NCBI GenBank assembly: GCA_026929865.2
Contig: CM049404.1
Span: 3,536,001-3,600,000 of the forward strand
Direction: 5' to 3'
Source of the DNA: Hyperoplus lanceolatus
Lineage: Eukaryota; Chordata; Actinopteri; Uranoscopiformes; Ammodytidae
Length of the DNA: 64,000 bases
Below, one piece after another: positions 53,427 to 64,000 of the stretch (position 1 is its first letter; each line of letters starts with the position of its first letter). The notes below the pieces were generated by a model, which saw only the letters and a list, made by a program, of their open reading frames with translations, was not told the origin of the DNA and did no database searches. The translations under genes and the position numbers were made by a program.

Positions 53427-55629
53427 GGGCCAGACAACAGTGTGGTCTTAGTTTACCCATTTCCATCATCTTTAGACTTCTTGTTAGTGAGGATCATTTT
53501 TCACTTTTTGGTTGCCTTGGACTCCTGCACGATGGTCATCCATTCCCAGGGTGGTCCGTGACAAGCACTGACTGCTGACAGAGAACAATTTGGATTTTCT
53601 GATTTCAGTGAAGGGAACCAAATGTCGTCCTGAGAAGTGTGACAGTTTATGCAATAACCTATGGATTATCAGTCATATTTGTGTATTTTTTTGGGGACGT
53701 TAAGCAGAACAGAATACAGCAGGTAACTTCCTAAATATTTTTGAATATGAACGTCTTCTTGAGCGGGCGGCACTACGAAAACCAAATGAAAAATGGCAAA
53801 AGCAAAAAACCAAAGTGGATTCATATGTTTGTGTTCAATATATTTATTCTCCTTTGCTCGGTGTAGTAATGTTGTAGAAAAGCTAGGTCGCCTTGGAAAC
53901 TATTAAGCCCCTGTCCAAAATACCTTTTTTACGCGTTTGTTACACAGTCAAAACAAAGTTTTCAAAGATCTCCAGCCTAATGGGCTGATCTCTAACTGTG
54001 TTTTTCACCGTTTTTGTGTAGATAGAAGGCCAAATATCTAACAATACGCTTTTCTGATTGCCAGAAAGGATTTGAAATAGTCCAATCTCTGTATTGAACA
54101 GGCAGATCTGATTTCCACTGAGTAGGGGGCCAGCCCTGCGTCATATTAAACAAATAGGTCCTGTCTGTAGGGGCTTCACCTTCAGTTAGAATTCAGTATT
54201 TATTCCTTGTCTGCCTGAGAGCCATTTCCCACCTAGAAATGACAATGGCTGCCCACCACACTGACCCCACTGGTTGTGTCTCAGAGCACTTATATGAGCC
54301 ATACATGACAGTCACAGTGCTGAGGAGCAGGTTCTCCTCTTGCTTTGTAACACAGTTGACTGTCAGACAGAACAAAGCACCTAACAGTAAAGGATCTCTG
54401 GATGGCATGTATTTATGTATGTCAGTGCATACAGTATTTATTGTTACTCGTGTGGTAGTAAGGATTTGGGATCACCATTTTGTGAAAAATTTATATTATT
54501 TTCTGAATTTTATTTTAATTTTTTTTTTGTGCAGAAAAAGTAACTTGCTGTCTTTGCTGTGCCACATGAACTTATGCCATGAAAATAGGCATTCTGGACT
54601 ATTCAGAAACCAGAAAATCTACCATCAAATCCCCTGAGCTTGTCTTGTTTCACATGCCCTCAGCAATCTATGACACTATGTAAATTCAAGGGGAAACTTG
54701 GAGTGACTCTTTGACTCCAGTGGAAGCTTGCTGCCATCCTCTCCTTCTATCGCTGTCTGTATTTAGCTGTGGGCAGGTAGACTGAACAAACAAGCACATA
54801 GCTGTGGTGAGGGGCTGGTCCAGCCCCTGCTCTGAGCCACCCTTGTGAGGGGGGAATGCAGGACACCAAGGGGTTAATCCAGCCTACAGTCATCTCCACT
54901 GCACCACCTTGTTCAAGCAAACGGGAAGGGAATTTATGGTAAATAATACGGAGGTGAATGTAGGAAAGTATGTATTAATGGCCTCTAGTGCCAAAATATC
55001 CAGTTTGAACAAATCAAGTCTTTATACAGTTAGGATTTCCACTGATTTTGTACACATCACATCACAAAGTGTCTTGAATATGTGCTGGGAGGAATTGCTG
55101 CAAATGGGGAAAAAGTTATTTAAAAACCTTTTGTGGCTCTAAAGGGAGATGTATGAAGTGATGGTTGAGCCTGGAGGAAATTTTAGGGGGGGGGGGAGAA
55201 TTCAGGCAGTGTGGAGTTAGAAAGAAGTATGTAGCCTCCATCTTTGTGGCTACTGCATAGCATATTAAATACTGCTAAAAAAAGCCTGTTACATTGTGGC
55301 CGTCAAGAAAAAAGGGAATGAATAAGAAAGACAATATACAACTATACCATATTTTTAGAGACACACAATGTGATTAGTGTTCAGAGTACCTTTTTAAGAC
55401 TGGTATATCTTGAAACTAAAAACATTACATATATTTACATTTTTAAAACATTTTGCAAAATCGAGACAACACCCATGAAGCAGCAGAACTAGTGTATGCC
55501 CTTTCCAATGATTCCCCACACTTTTCATTGAACACAACAACCTGGTCGGTCATCTAACCTGGATACATTGGGAAACAGTTGCTGCTAGGATTCATCTGAA
55601 CTAACCAGGGACTGTTTATTCCACATTTC
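53427..55629 (+). other. probable chst13 3' UTR and flank
   Basis: No coding potential. ATTAAA occurs at 54145-54150 and near 55264 as variant polyadenylation signals. No exact AATAAA occurs before 56261. I cannot say where the transcript ends. Confidence 0.4.
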
Positions 55630-55838
55630 GTTAGCCTCATAGCATAATTGCCTAAATCATATTTACTCTACTCTATTCTACATCTACTCTACTCTTAATC
55701 TACTTTCCGTTAGCCTAATAGCATAAATAATATTTTAAGGGTTATAGAGTAGGGTAAAGTAGATGTAGAGTAGATGTAGAATAGAGTAAAAGTGGAGTAG
55801 AGTATATATGATTTAGGAAGTTATGCTATGAGGCTAAC
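55630..55838. mobile_element. foldback MITE, GTTAGCCTCATA type, copy 2
   Basis: Nearly palindromic from GTTAGCCTCATAGCATAATT to 'ttatgctatgaggctaac'. Same family as 38063-38304. It lies 2.2 kb past the chst13 stop. Confidence 0.8.
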
Positions 55839-56422
55839 GATTTATTTTATAAAATATTTCATCTTAAAGAATGCTGTCAGACACGCCAAGGCAGGCTCAC
55901 TCTGGAAACTTATGTTTTTTTGCATGTAGTCGTGCTTTGAAAAGTGCAATATCTGTGTGAGTATCTGTAATGTGTTTTTAAATGTCTTTATAAGTGACTT
56001 CCTTCTTTCATTCAAGCCTTACATTTTTGGATTACAGGGTTTTCATATTAACGCTCACTGTGATGCATTTGCAAGATGTGACTTGCCAAAAAAAAAAAAA
56101 TACTATAGAATAATATAATTCAAAGGGATAAACATACTGTACAGCTTTTTAAAATGCCCAGACACTGCTGTGTGTACAACAAGCTAGTTCAGACAATATA
56201 CCGCTTTTTTCCTGTAGAAATTCTTGAGTCAGACCAGAGTGACTTGGTGAGTCATTGTGCAATAAAATGAATGGAGCACAACCTGAAAGAATCTCTGCAA
56301 CAGTTTCCTTTTGACATCAAACTGTGAATGTGAAAACTTACCGACAACCAATGTGATAAGTGACTGGCTAGTTCAACACGTTTACTGTCAAGTTTCAACA
56401 AATACAGCAGAATAGAGAGAGA

Positions 56423-56457
<35 letters not shown>

Positions 56458-57075
56458 TCTTTCTCATTACACAATTAAAAGTCAAACTCAGATATATTCT
56501 CCCAAAGCCGTTTTTTCCCTGTGATAATACAGGAAGCCATCCGCACATTTCCTCTGGACAAAGATAACCTTGTTCTCCTCCGCAGCTCGTAGGTGGTCGC
56601 AGAGCTGAATGTACAGTACAAAACATCCTTGGACCAAAAACTCTTTCATAAGTAGAAATGCAGGAAAAAAAAACTGTTGTGTCAAATTTTAAAATCGGTA
56701 AATGTATGTTACAATCAAGAAGAAAATCCCTTGATTAAATGTGTCCTCGAAGTAGTGCATCGTCTCCCGCAGAAAGTGCTTTTCCATCCACCTATTTCTA
56801 TGCTAATTTTCAAGACAACCTAAGAATATGTATATACACTATTGGCTTCAGCTTGGCTGAAGTGGAAAAGTTGGTGAGCCATTAAAATCAGAAAGTGGCA
56901 GACTGGGCGATTTTTTTTTTTTTTTTTAATTATTTTCCACTGTTCCAAATTCCACTGCTGATGTTAATTCCATCCATTTTGTTTTCTGTGACAGGAGGAG
57001 TATGAGCAGTGTCTGGACAACTGCTATTAGCGCGGAGAAAAATTTATTAATTTGCTTTTACTAATGCAGATTTAC
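55839..57075. other. 3' flank, nothing gene-like
   Basis: Contains a (GT)15 run at 56424-56454 and poly-A/T tracts at 56088 and 56911. No exon is supported. Confidence 0.45.
56261..56266 (+). terminator. candidate polyadenylation signal AATAAA
   Basis: The first exact AATAAA downstream of the chst13 stop, 2.8 kb away. No strong GU-rich element follows, so it is only a candidate. Confidence 0.2.
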
Positions 57076-57686
57076 TAGCTTGGTCCAACCAGACCATTGT
57101 ACTTAATTTCATTTGTACAGAAGGTCTGGAAGTGCTCTAATTTGCAAACGTTCACTCACTTGGAGGCAGGTGTCTGGTGAAGTTTAAAACTATTGGATCT
57201 GCCCAGTGCCACTCTGGATTAGCCAACCAATCACATCACGTTTGGTCAGACGTATGTCATGAGCCGGCTTCTGGCGGTGCGTTTCAGTTGTACAGGGAAA
57301 TAGGAAATTTCCGACTTCACTGCATATTGTAGTCTATGGATCTACCTGGCAACGGTAACTTGCTAGAGCCTAACATTTAGTTAATTGGATGAGAAAGGTT
57401 TTAGGCGTCCATACTTTCCCGAGCAGATGCACTGGAACACAGACAGGTCGGAACTTGGAACTACCAAGTCAGAAATTTCCGAGTTCCGAGTATAAAGGAA
57501 CGCAGCATTCAACTGAAACTGAAGTACGACTTCAACGTCATCGTTCTCAGCCACTCGCTCTGATCGCTGATTGGACCGCCAAAAATCTGGATGAGCAGTA
57601 TCCCACTAACACACCCCACCCCCAGACTGACTACTGAAGTGAAATGAAAAATGAGCGGAAGTAGGTAGGCGGGTGGAGCCAGGCTA
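57076..57686. mobile_element. TAGCYTGG element with perfect 9-bp duplication (MULE-like)
   Basis: The ends TAGCTTGGTCCAACC and 'gggtggagccaggcta' are imperfect inverted repeats. CAGATTTAC at 57067-57075 and 57687-57695 is a perfect 9-bp duplication, as in Mutator-like elements. The inverted relative at 17090-18670 shares 'ggcaggtgtctg', 'ccgagttccgagtataaaggaacgc' type text. No transposase is present. Confidence 0.8.
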
Positions 57687-57695
57687 CAGATTTAC

Positions 57696-60600
57696 CAGAA
57701 ATAATACACAATTCATTCACTGGTGGTTTTTATTCAAATATAACTGATCATAGCCACAAACTGACAAACACTCACCACACATTTGTCACATTTTTGATTC
57801 CACACTTTAGACACGACTGTAGGTGTAATAGAAGCTCAGGTGATAGTGAACAAACCAATATTAGAAAGTAAATTAATTTTCTAAAAGCCCACGTGGCAGT
57901 GTCAACATTAAAGGACAGGACTGTTTGCAAACACTTAAATAAAGCTATACTGTATATATATATATTTTTTTTTTGTAGCAGAGGTTTTAGATTAGACACA
58001 GTCGACATTAACTTTGTAAGGCAACCTTAGACAACCATTAAAACAAAAGAGCAAGTTTGCAATTAGGTATTCTGCCATGACACTTTTTAACCTGCTACTA
58101 CATACTTATTAGGGCTGGACAATAAACTTAACACTTTAAAGGAGTTGTATTTAGTTTTTTTTATTTTAATTATAGTTTTTGGCAGGAGTTACATAAGAAA
58201 CTTGTCTACGCATCATGTGTTGTTTGTACGACAAATATGAAGTGACAGACAAGAATGACCAAAAATGTCATATCTCATCATGCGATTTAGGTCCAGGTCT
58301 GGAGCATTTAACTGGTCGGACTAAGAAACATCAGAAGTGAGCCAACAAATGAATGTAAAATGAATACTGTAAATATTGATAAAGATTGGATGATGTATCG
58401 TCCGGTCCCTCCTGATTAAGACACAGATGTGCTGGTACAACACAACCTTAGCTGTGGTCTCACCGGTAACACATATATCTCATACAGTGAGCTTAAATGA
58501 ACGGAACTGTCAAATATTACATACTGTATCTCTAGTGCCTTACCTTTTACAGTTTTTTAAGTACGTTTAAATTGTGTCACATTAAAAGCTTTCAGCAAAG
58601 CACTATTCACATTGAAATATCTTACCCTTAATACAGATCAGATATTGACATGGCAGGCTGATATAAGGAAAGCTTTAGATTTCAGTGTTATAAATAGTTA
58701 TTAATACCCAAAAAAAAATTGTTCCATGTGATTTCATGAGTGCACTGACAGCCATTTTAATTTCTGTTATTTTGAGAAATAAACAAATCTTTTTAGTTGA
58801 ATCTCATCAACAGTATACATAAGTGAAGTCCAGTATGGTAGCCAGGTTCGAGATAGTCAGTTTAATTACATACTACTAACTCTGTATCCTCAATACTGTA
58901 GGTTTTTGCAAGTAATTTTTGCACTAACCGTAATATTTTGTGCGTTCATTTAAACTGAGGTAATGCATAATTGGGATCTGGAGATGCTTAAAAACATGAC
59001 ATTAACAATGTTACTGTGTGTTCAGACAGGAGAAAGAGAGTGTGGTGTGATTGCATTTATATATATATTTTTTTTAAATTGATAAAATGCAAAGTCGACC
59101 GGGGGTGTTTTTTACATCTAGTTGATGCAAAGACACACGTCGATGGATGTTTCAAAATGCAAGTGCATCTCCTGGGGCTTTGATTAGCTTCCTAACTAGG
59201 ACTGCGTTATGGCAAGGACTACACGATACGCATCACGATATATAGCTCACGATATGATATATCATAATACATTGCAATACAATGCATTTTGTGATATTCC
59301 ACATGGCTCAATGAAAATGTGAAAACGGAGCTGAAATACAAGTTGCTGTGTAGGATCTGGGTGGTCTTAATACATCACATTATATTGATAATTAAGCGCG
59401 CACTTCATTTAAAAATCAAAACCCGGCAATTTCGAGACAACTCGCCCGATGGGAAGGAGATGTGAAGAAAACCATAGACAGTGGATGGAAATGAACAAAA
59501 GAACCGGAGCGAATGTGAATCCATTCAGCGTCTGAGCTTGAACACTAGCGGGTCCAGCCATCACATGTGTGCCAAGGACACAGGGCGTAAACTCACTTTC
59601 ATTCTCTGTCTCAACAAACTTGACAGAGTAACGTGTGCATGTGTGTGTAACCATGAGGTCTGATGGTTCTGAATGAGTAAGGCTTTGTGACTCTTCCCAG
59701 TTAAAGGGAATACTAATATCAAGTAGTGAGGAATTGCCCAAGACAATCTGATGCTACAATCAGTGTAAACACATAAAACCCTATCTAACACAAACGTATA
59801 CAAGTGCTCTGCATTAATTCACCGCTCATTGTTTTTTTTAAGTACAACTCAATTCACAACAATACAATTTTGCCAAAGGGTTTCTTGAACATTGAGATTG
59901 CTATAGCCTACAAAATAGTGAGAGGTGACGACTCATGTCCTGGGCTTCACACTAGTGATTTGGAACACATTTGTATTAAGTGTTTGAGCGTTGCTAACTA
60001 TAGTTCCATTATGCAGAAACAATCACATCGCTTATAATTATTACTGGAGTTCTTTAAGTGCAACTTTTAGTACATTGTATATTTTTTACTGCAGGTGCAA
60101 TGAAATGCAATACATTATCTATAAAAGAGACATTCTGGAGACAGATTTTGTGATGCATCGTGGGGGATTTTAGTGTTGATTGCTTTTTTGCGTGTCAATA
60201 ATATTTGATGAAAAATCATGTGTTTGCCTTGCTATCAATCTGACTTCTCTACAGTGGAAGAGGTGCGGAAGAAGGAACAGCTGTCAATGGTTACAGGGAT
60301 TTGTGCACAGGCGGCCATTTCGTAGCATTGAAAAAGTATTTTGTATGAACCAATCGTATCCCAACCTCAAAGGAAATGTTTGACCTCTTTAGGGAATATG
60401 CTTATTGTCTCTCTTTTTCAGAATAAGTTGAAAAGATTGATGCCAACATACATGTCTGTAAGCTAAGTGTGAATCTACAGCCAGCAGCCTTGAACGTTTT
60501 GATTCGTTTTCCGGTCCAGAACAACATTTTTACTTGTTAATTGGTGAGCTGTAGAGGTGTCTGTAGGTGAATTGTTAGCTTTGGACAGAGCCAGGCTAGC

Positions 60601-61435
60601 TGTTCTATCTGTTTTTTTCAGTGTTTTTCTGCTGAGCTAAATTAGCCAGCTGCTAGCTTGAAGTGGATGTTGTTCCACTAGTCAGAACAAATGTCTTATT
60701 CAGAATTTTCTCAAGACAATTCTGCCTCTTGTTCACAAACATCAGTTTCCACTGATAGGAAGTGGCTGACACAAACTCCAACACACCATACTGAATCCAA
60801 ATCTTACCACCTATGGAAATAACATTTAGCCCATTCCGTCTGTTTGCCTGTTACAGTACCTCTGAAAATACAGTGATTTGCAGTAAACCTTTTGACAACA
60901 TACACACACATAAAGTACATTATATGGATAATAATGGAGATTTGTTTTTTTCCTTTGAGGATGACATTCTCCTGTGTTTTAGAGGTATGCAGATTGCTTT
61001 GCATTCAAACTAAATCCGTCCCATTTCATTCTAAATAACTCATGATGAGTCTAGATTAAAAAAATACATCCATGAAAATTCCAGTTAAGTGCACTAAATC
61101 CACCTCCACAAACTCTGGTATCAATGCATAGTGACGCCAAATCAAGCATGGACTGCTTTAAGTCTGTTTTGTTCGGTTCCACACGTTGAAACCAAGGTCC
61201 ACAAACAGAACACAGGCTGCTCAACCCTTCACCGAGGTGGATGGATGGAAACCAAATGGACGTGCAGTCCTCTCCGTCGTTGTAAAGCTTTGAATTTGTG
61301 ACAGATTCCTTAGTATGAACTAACCCAGTGAGAACCAGCAGAAAATGCCTTTTTTGTCCGATCAAAAGCATTCTCTGTGTACGTGGGACTAAATTGGTTT
61401 CAACAAGACAGTGGGCGGCTAGGAGGGGGGTAGAC
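57696..61435 (-). other. probable slc41a3 3' UTR and intergenic
   Basis: 3.7 kb beyond the slc41a3 stop with no coding potential. On the - strand, AATAAA-type signals occur as TTTATT near 57729 and 58162. 58112-58409 may be a MITE (agggctggacaata / tatcgtccggtccct). The extent of the UTR cannot be set. Confidence 0.35.
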
Positions 61436-61609
61436 TCAGAGACCGAGGCCCTGGACCAATGAGACGGAGCGGAAGCAGAGAGCCAGGAAGCCGGTCCCCA
61501 GCAGGTCCCCCAGAGCAGTGAGGTAAGGGATGGAGAAGTTATCAGGGTCCAGACTGCGCCTCCACATCACACGGATGATCAGGTCAGCAACGTACAGCAG
61601 GATAGACAC
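61436..61609 (-). CDS. slc41a3: slc41a3 last coding exon (Mg2+ transporter)
   Basis: 57 codons plus TGA (61438-61436), acceptor ccttctag, phase 0. It starts [16 protein letters not shown] and contains [20 protein letters not shown], the highly conserved last signature and transmembrane segment of the SLC41/MgtE-like domain. SLC41 proteins are membrane carriers of Mg2+. 'LALCF' fits SLC41A3 better than SLC41A1/A2, which read LALSF. The tail after this ([11 protein letters not shown]) is short and not conserved. Confidence 0.9.
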   Translation of the reverse strand: MSILLYVADLIIRVMWRRSLDPDNFSIPYLTALGDLLGTGFLALCFRSVSLVQGLGL

Positions 61610-62720
61610 CTAGAAGGGAGAGGAAAACTCAGTTGAAAAGGGCACTGTGGTTACCCAACTAAACACAAAATATAAACATTATTTTTAAAGGTCACATATC
61701 ATGTTCATTTGCAGATTCAAAATTGTAATTTGGATCTAACGGGCAGTTAGACTCAGGGGGATGTAGTTGATGTGCTTTTCACAAAAAGCTGAAGGTGGAC
61801 AGCTCATTGTTTTGGAGTATCTAGTCACACCAAGGACCCATATAATGTTAAAAACACCAGTAGTATTTAATCATCAAATTTGAAATCCATTCAAAAGAAC
61901 ATATTTGGAACATGATGGCTATCCTCTGATAGGCCTGTTAAAAAAAATAACTAGTGCTCCTCAGCTGTTTCTAATAGGTGTGTGTGCGTATTTTTCTCTA
62001 CGCCTTTGCATGCTCTTATTTGTTATTATATGACATAATCCAGCTGGCAGTCATTGACTAGGTTCCTAAAGGTGGGGTAAGCGATCTCCAGCGAATGCTT
62101 GGCAAATGTTTGTTAATGTTTAGTAACTGCAGGAATATTTCACGCTCAGAGCAAGTGCCCGGGTCGTTCCCCAAAAAATGGTGGATTGATGATGTTTGAG
62201 CGGCTGCTGGCTCTGAGACAGTATTTTTAAATTGCCGTAAACTGAGCCGCGTTAGCTGATTTTGACCAAATTTTTTTTATGGATTACAATCACTGAGTAT
62301 GCCTTTAAGAACAACATCTACATGTTGTGCAATCATCCTAACAATAGCATCAAATCATGCATGTTAACTTAGTGTCAGCCTCCTGCAAACAGCTGAGCCG
62401 ATATGATGCTGTGGAGGTCAGTAGGTGGAGCGTGGCAGGAGAAAGCTGATCCTTTTGGAATCAATCTTTTCTATCACCGAGCTGCTGAAACACCAGCTCC
62501 TGGCACAGCTCAGTTCACAGTGAGCTAACAGGTGGAGGCAGACATTTTGATCAGACTCTTTTCAAAGGCTCACCCTCTGATGACTAGTTTCCACAGTTTG
62601 TATCGGAGTGTCATGTGAAACTTAGCGGCCAACCGAGGGCCACTGAGTTCATGAAAGACCGCTCATAGGAGTATATAAAAAATGATGAATAGAATATAGT
62701 ACATGAAAATGTGTGTATGA
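61610..62720 (-). other. slc41a3 last intron, left part
   Basis: One end of the TTAAAGGTCACATAT MITE type lies at 61688, and a diverged 'aaaggtggggtaagcgat' repeat at 62070. No additional exon was seen. Confidence 0.5.
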
Positions 62721-63483
62721 AGCCCCCTTTCACACATAGTTCCCAGTAAATTACCGGAAATTCATTCCTGGCAAGACTATTGATTTTTTGATATTCACAC
62801 AGGCAGCTCCATTCTGGAACATTCTAGTGTTGCACATGACTATTCCGGTAATAGGTGGTGCCACAGGTCTAGCGATGGACAGTAATACGTCTAGCAGTGT
62901 CTACACCAACTGCTACTTAACTGGAAATCCAGACCCACATCTAGAACGATGTAGGGTTGGCAATGACGATTTGACCTTCCCAACTCAAGGGGCAATGAAC
63001 AAATTGACGTATTCAGTGTGATGGAAACGTTTGCCCTATCCGGTCGGCAAAACAGCAAATAGATATTTATTCCTGATGAAAGATTTGAGTGCCGTCTTCT
63101 GCTCATTTTTCAAAGGAAAAAAGCTAATCGTTAAGGGTTGAGGCCTAAGCAGTTTCAAACAACGTATCTGCAGCCATCATTGTTGTTTACTATCACAACT
63201 CTAGCGACGCAGCACTCAGTGCGTTTACATGCAGACTCATAATCGGGTAAATAAACGAATAAGACTTCAACAGGACTTGTAAAATGCATGTAAACACCTT
63301 TATCCGATCTACTTCGCACACAAATCGGCACATTAACGGACAAGCGAAGTCGGATTTCTTTGACATAAGCTCACATGGTTCGTGCCCAGAGAAAGTTGCA
63401 CAGCAAATTGAAATGTGCTAGCTGCGAGTCTGGATTTCCAGGGTAACTGGGAAATGGCTGCATGTGTGAAAGGGAGCTTGAGA
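62721..63483. mobile_element. MITE with CCCTTTCACACAT ends beside a splice donor
   Basis: The left end AGCCCCCTTTCACACATAG and, inverted, the right end AAGCTCCCTTTCACACATG (from 63479) match. GTGTATGA occurs at 62713-62720 and 63484-63491, consistent with an 8-bp duplication if the element includes four extra bases on the right. The middle includes 'gcgtttacatgcag' and 'gcatgtaaacacc' (63220-63300), the ends of another small teleost MITE. Confidence 0.6.
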
Positions 63484-63497
63484 GTGTATGAGTTTAC

Positions 63498-63646
63498 CTG
63501 TACTAGAGCAGCACACAGGTAGCAGACGGTGAAGGCTACAGTGATGGGCGCCTCGTCTCCCTGCAGCAGAGAGATGGCGTAGAGGAAGACCATGTGACCG
63601 GGCACCACCAGCATCAGAAGCACCCGCGCCGACTTAGAGTTCACCC
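63498..63646 (-). CDS. slc41a3: slc41a3 penultimate coding exon
   Basis: 149 nt (two bases plus 49 codons), acceptor tctcccag (AG at 63647-63648) and donor CAG|GTAAAC. It encodes (G)VNSKSARVLLMLVVPGHMVFLYAISLL and on to CYLCAALVQ. VNSKSARVLL and VVPGH.VFLY are SLC41 family hallmarks and include one transmembrane helix and part of a second. The phase fits the downstream exon exactly. The gene continues beyond the right edge, so its N-terminal exons are not in this window. Confidence 0.92.
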
Positions 63647-64000
63647 CTGGGAGACACACAGAGAAAACACTTTATGCATTGATGTTGACTTGCTGTTCAT
63701 TGAGGCTTGTCTGCTGTGTATCTGGTGTTGAAAACTTGTTTTATTTCCAGGGGCCTATTGCAAGAAGGTGGAACTCAGATGTCCAGGATGACTGATAAAG
63801 CCAGCCTTGACCAAGTCTAGCCTGGGCACCTTGGCTTGGTCAGTTGCACAAACGTCAATCCAGGATGAAAAGGGTCCACTCTGTCAAGCCAGGTGTAAGT
63901 AATTATGTTGAGTGCCAGCCCACAGCTTTCATAAGTAGACCCCAAGATCGATCACTGATTTACTGATGCAGAAATGTAAAAGACGGCCCACTTACACACA
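63647..64000 (-). other. slc41a3 intron, cut by window edge
   Basis: No further exon was seen. Confidence 0.5.

Overview
The window reads as ray-finned fish (teleost, probably percomorph) nuclear DNA. It has spliced vertebrate genes with long introns, an AT-rich background with GC-rich coding exons, long CA/GT microsatellites, a tRNA-derived SINE, and a dense layer of small inverted-repeat DNA transposons (hAT, piggyBac, PIF/Harbinger-like, Tc1-like, and a class with 9-bp target duplications). Nothing in it is prokaryotic.

Two genes are supported. The first is a complete four-exon carbohydrate 4-O-sulfotransferase on the + strand (coding 33531-53426, 340 codons). It fits CHST13 better than CHST11. 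The second is the last two coding exons of an SLC41-type magnesium transporter on the - strand (63498-63646 and 61436-61609). It fits SLC41A3 best and continues off the right edge. The genes converge tail to tail about 8 kb apart. Human CHST11/SLC41A2 (chr12) and CHST13/SLC41A3 (chr3) are also paired, so this looks like an old paralogous neighbourhood. CHST13 modifies chondroitin sulfate in the Golgi. SLC41 proteins move Mg2+ across membranes. I see no functional link beyond position.

Layout: 1-33000 is intergenic and is mostly transposons nested in transposons. The highlight is a 4.3-kb palindromic piggyBac foldback (3523-7798) inside a 6.2-kb hAT-like element (1908-8154). Other nested sets lie at 9260-11855, 12594-14652, 17090-18670, 19511-20743 and 28028-31510. 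The promoter and 5' leader of the sulfotransferase lie at about 33000-33530. Intron 1 (33625-47852) holds a five-layer nest (34923-37783) and several other elements. Introns 2 and 3 are short. 53427-61435 is 3' flank/UTR plus repeats, and 61610-64000 is slc41a3 intron.

The most unusual observations concern splicing. A ~124-bp CA repeat starts 4 nt inside the exon 2 donor. A GT repeat plus G-run follows the weak exon 3 donor, so exon 3 is flanked by complementary repeats. A hAT-like element ends 22 bp before the exon 3 acceptor and probably supplies its branch point. A MITE target duplication touches the donor of the penultimate slc41a3 exon. The main start codon of chst13 overlaps the stop of an upstream ORF (ATGA). 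All element boundaries come from reading terminal repeats and target-site duplications by eye. Family names are inferred from those signatures, not from database searches.
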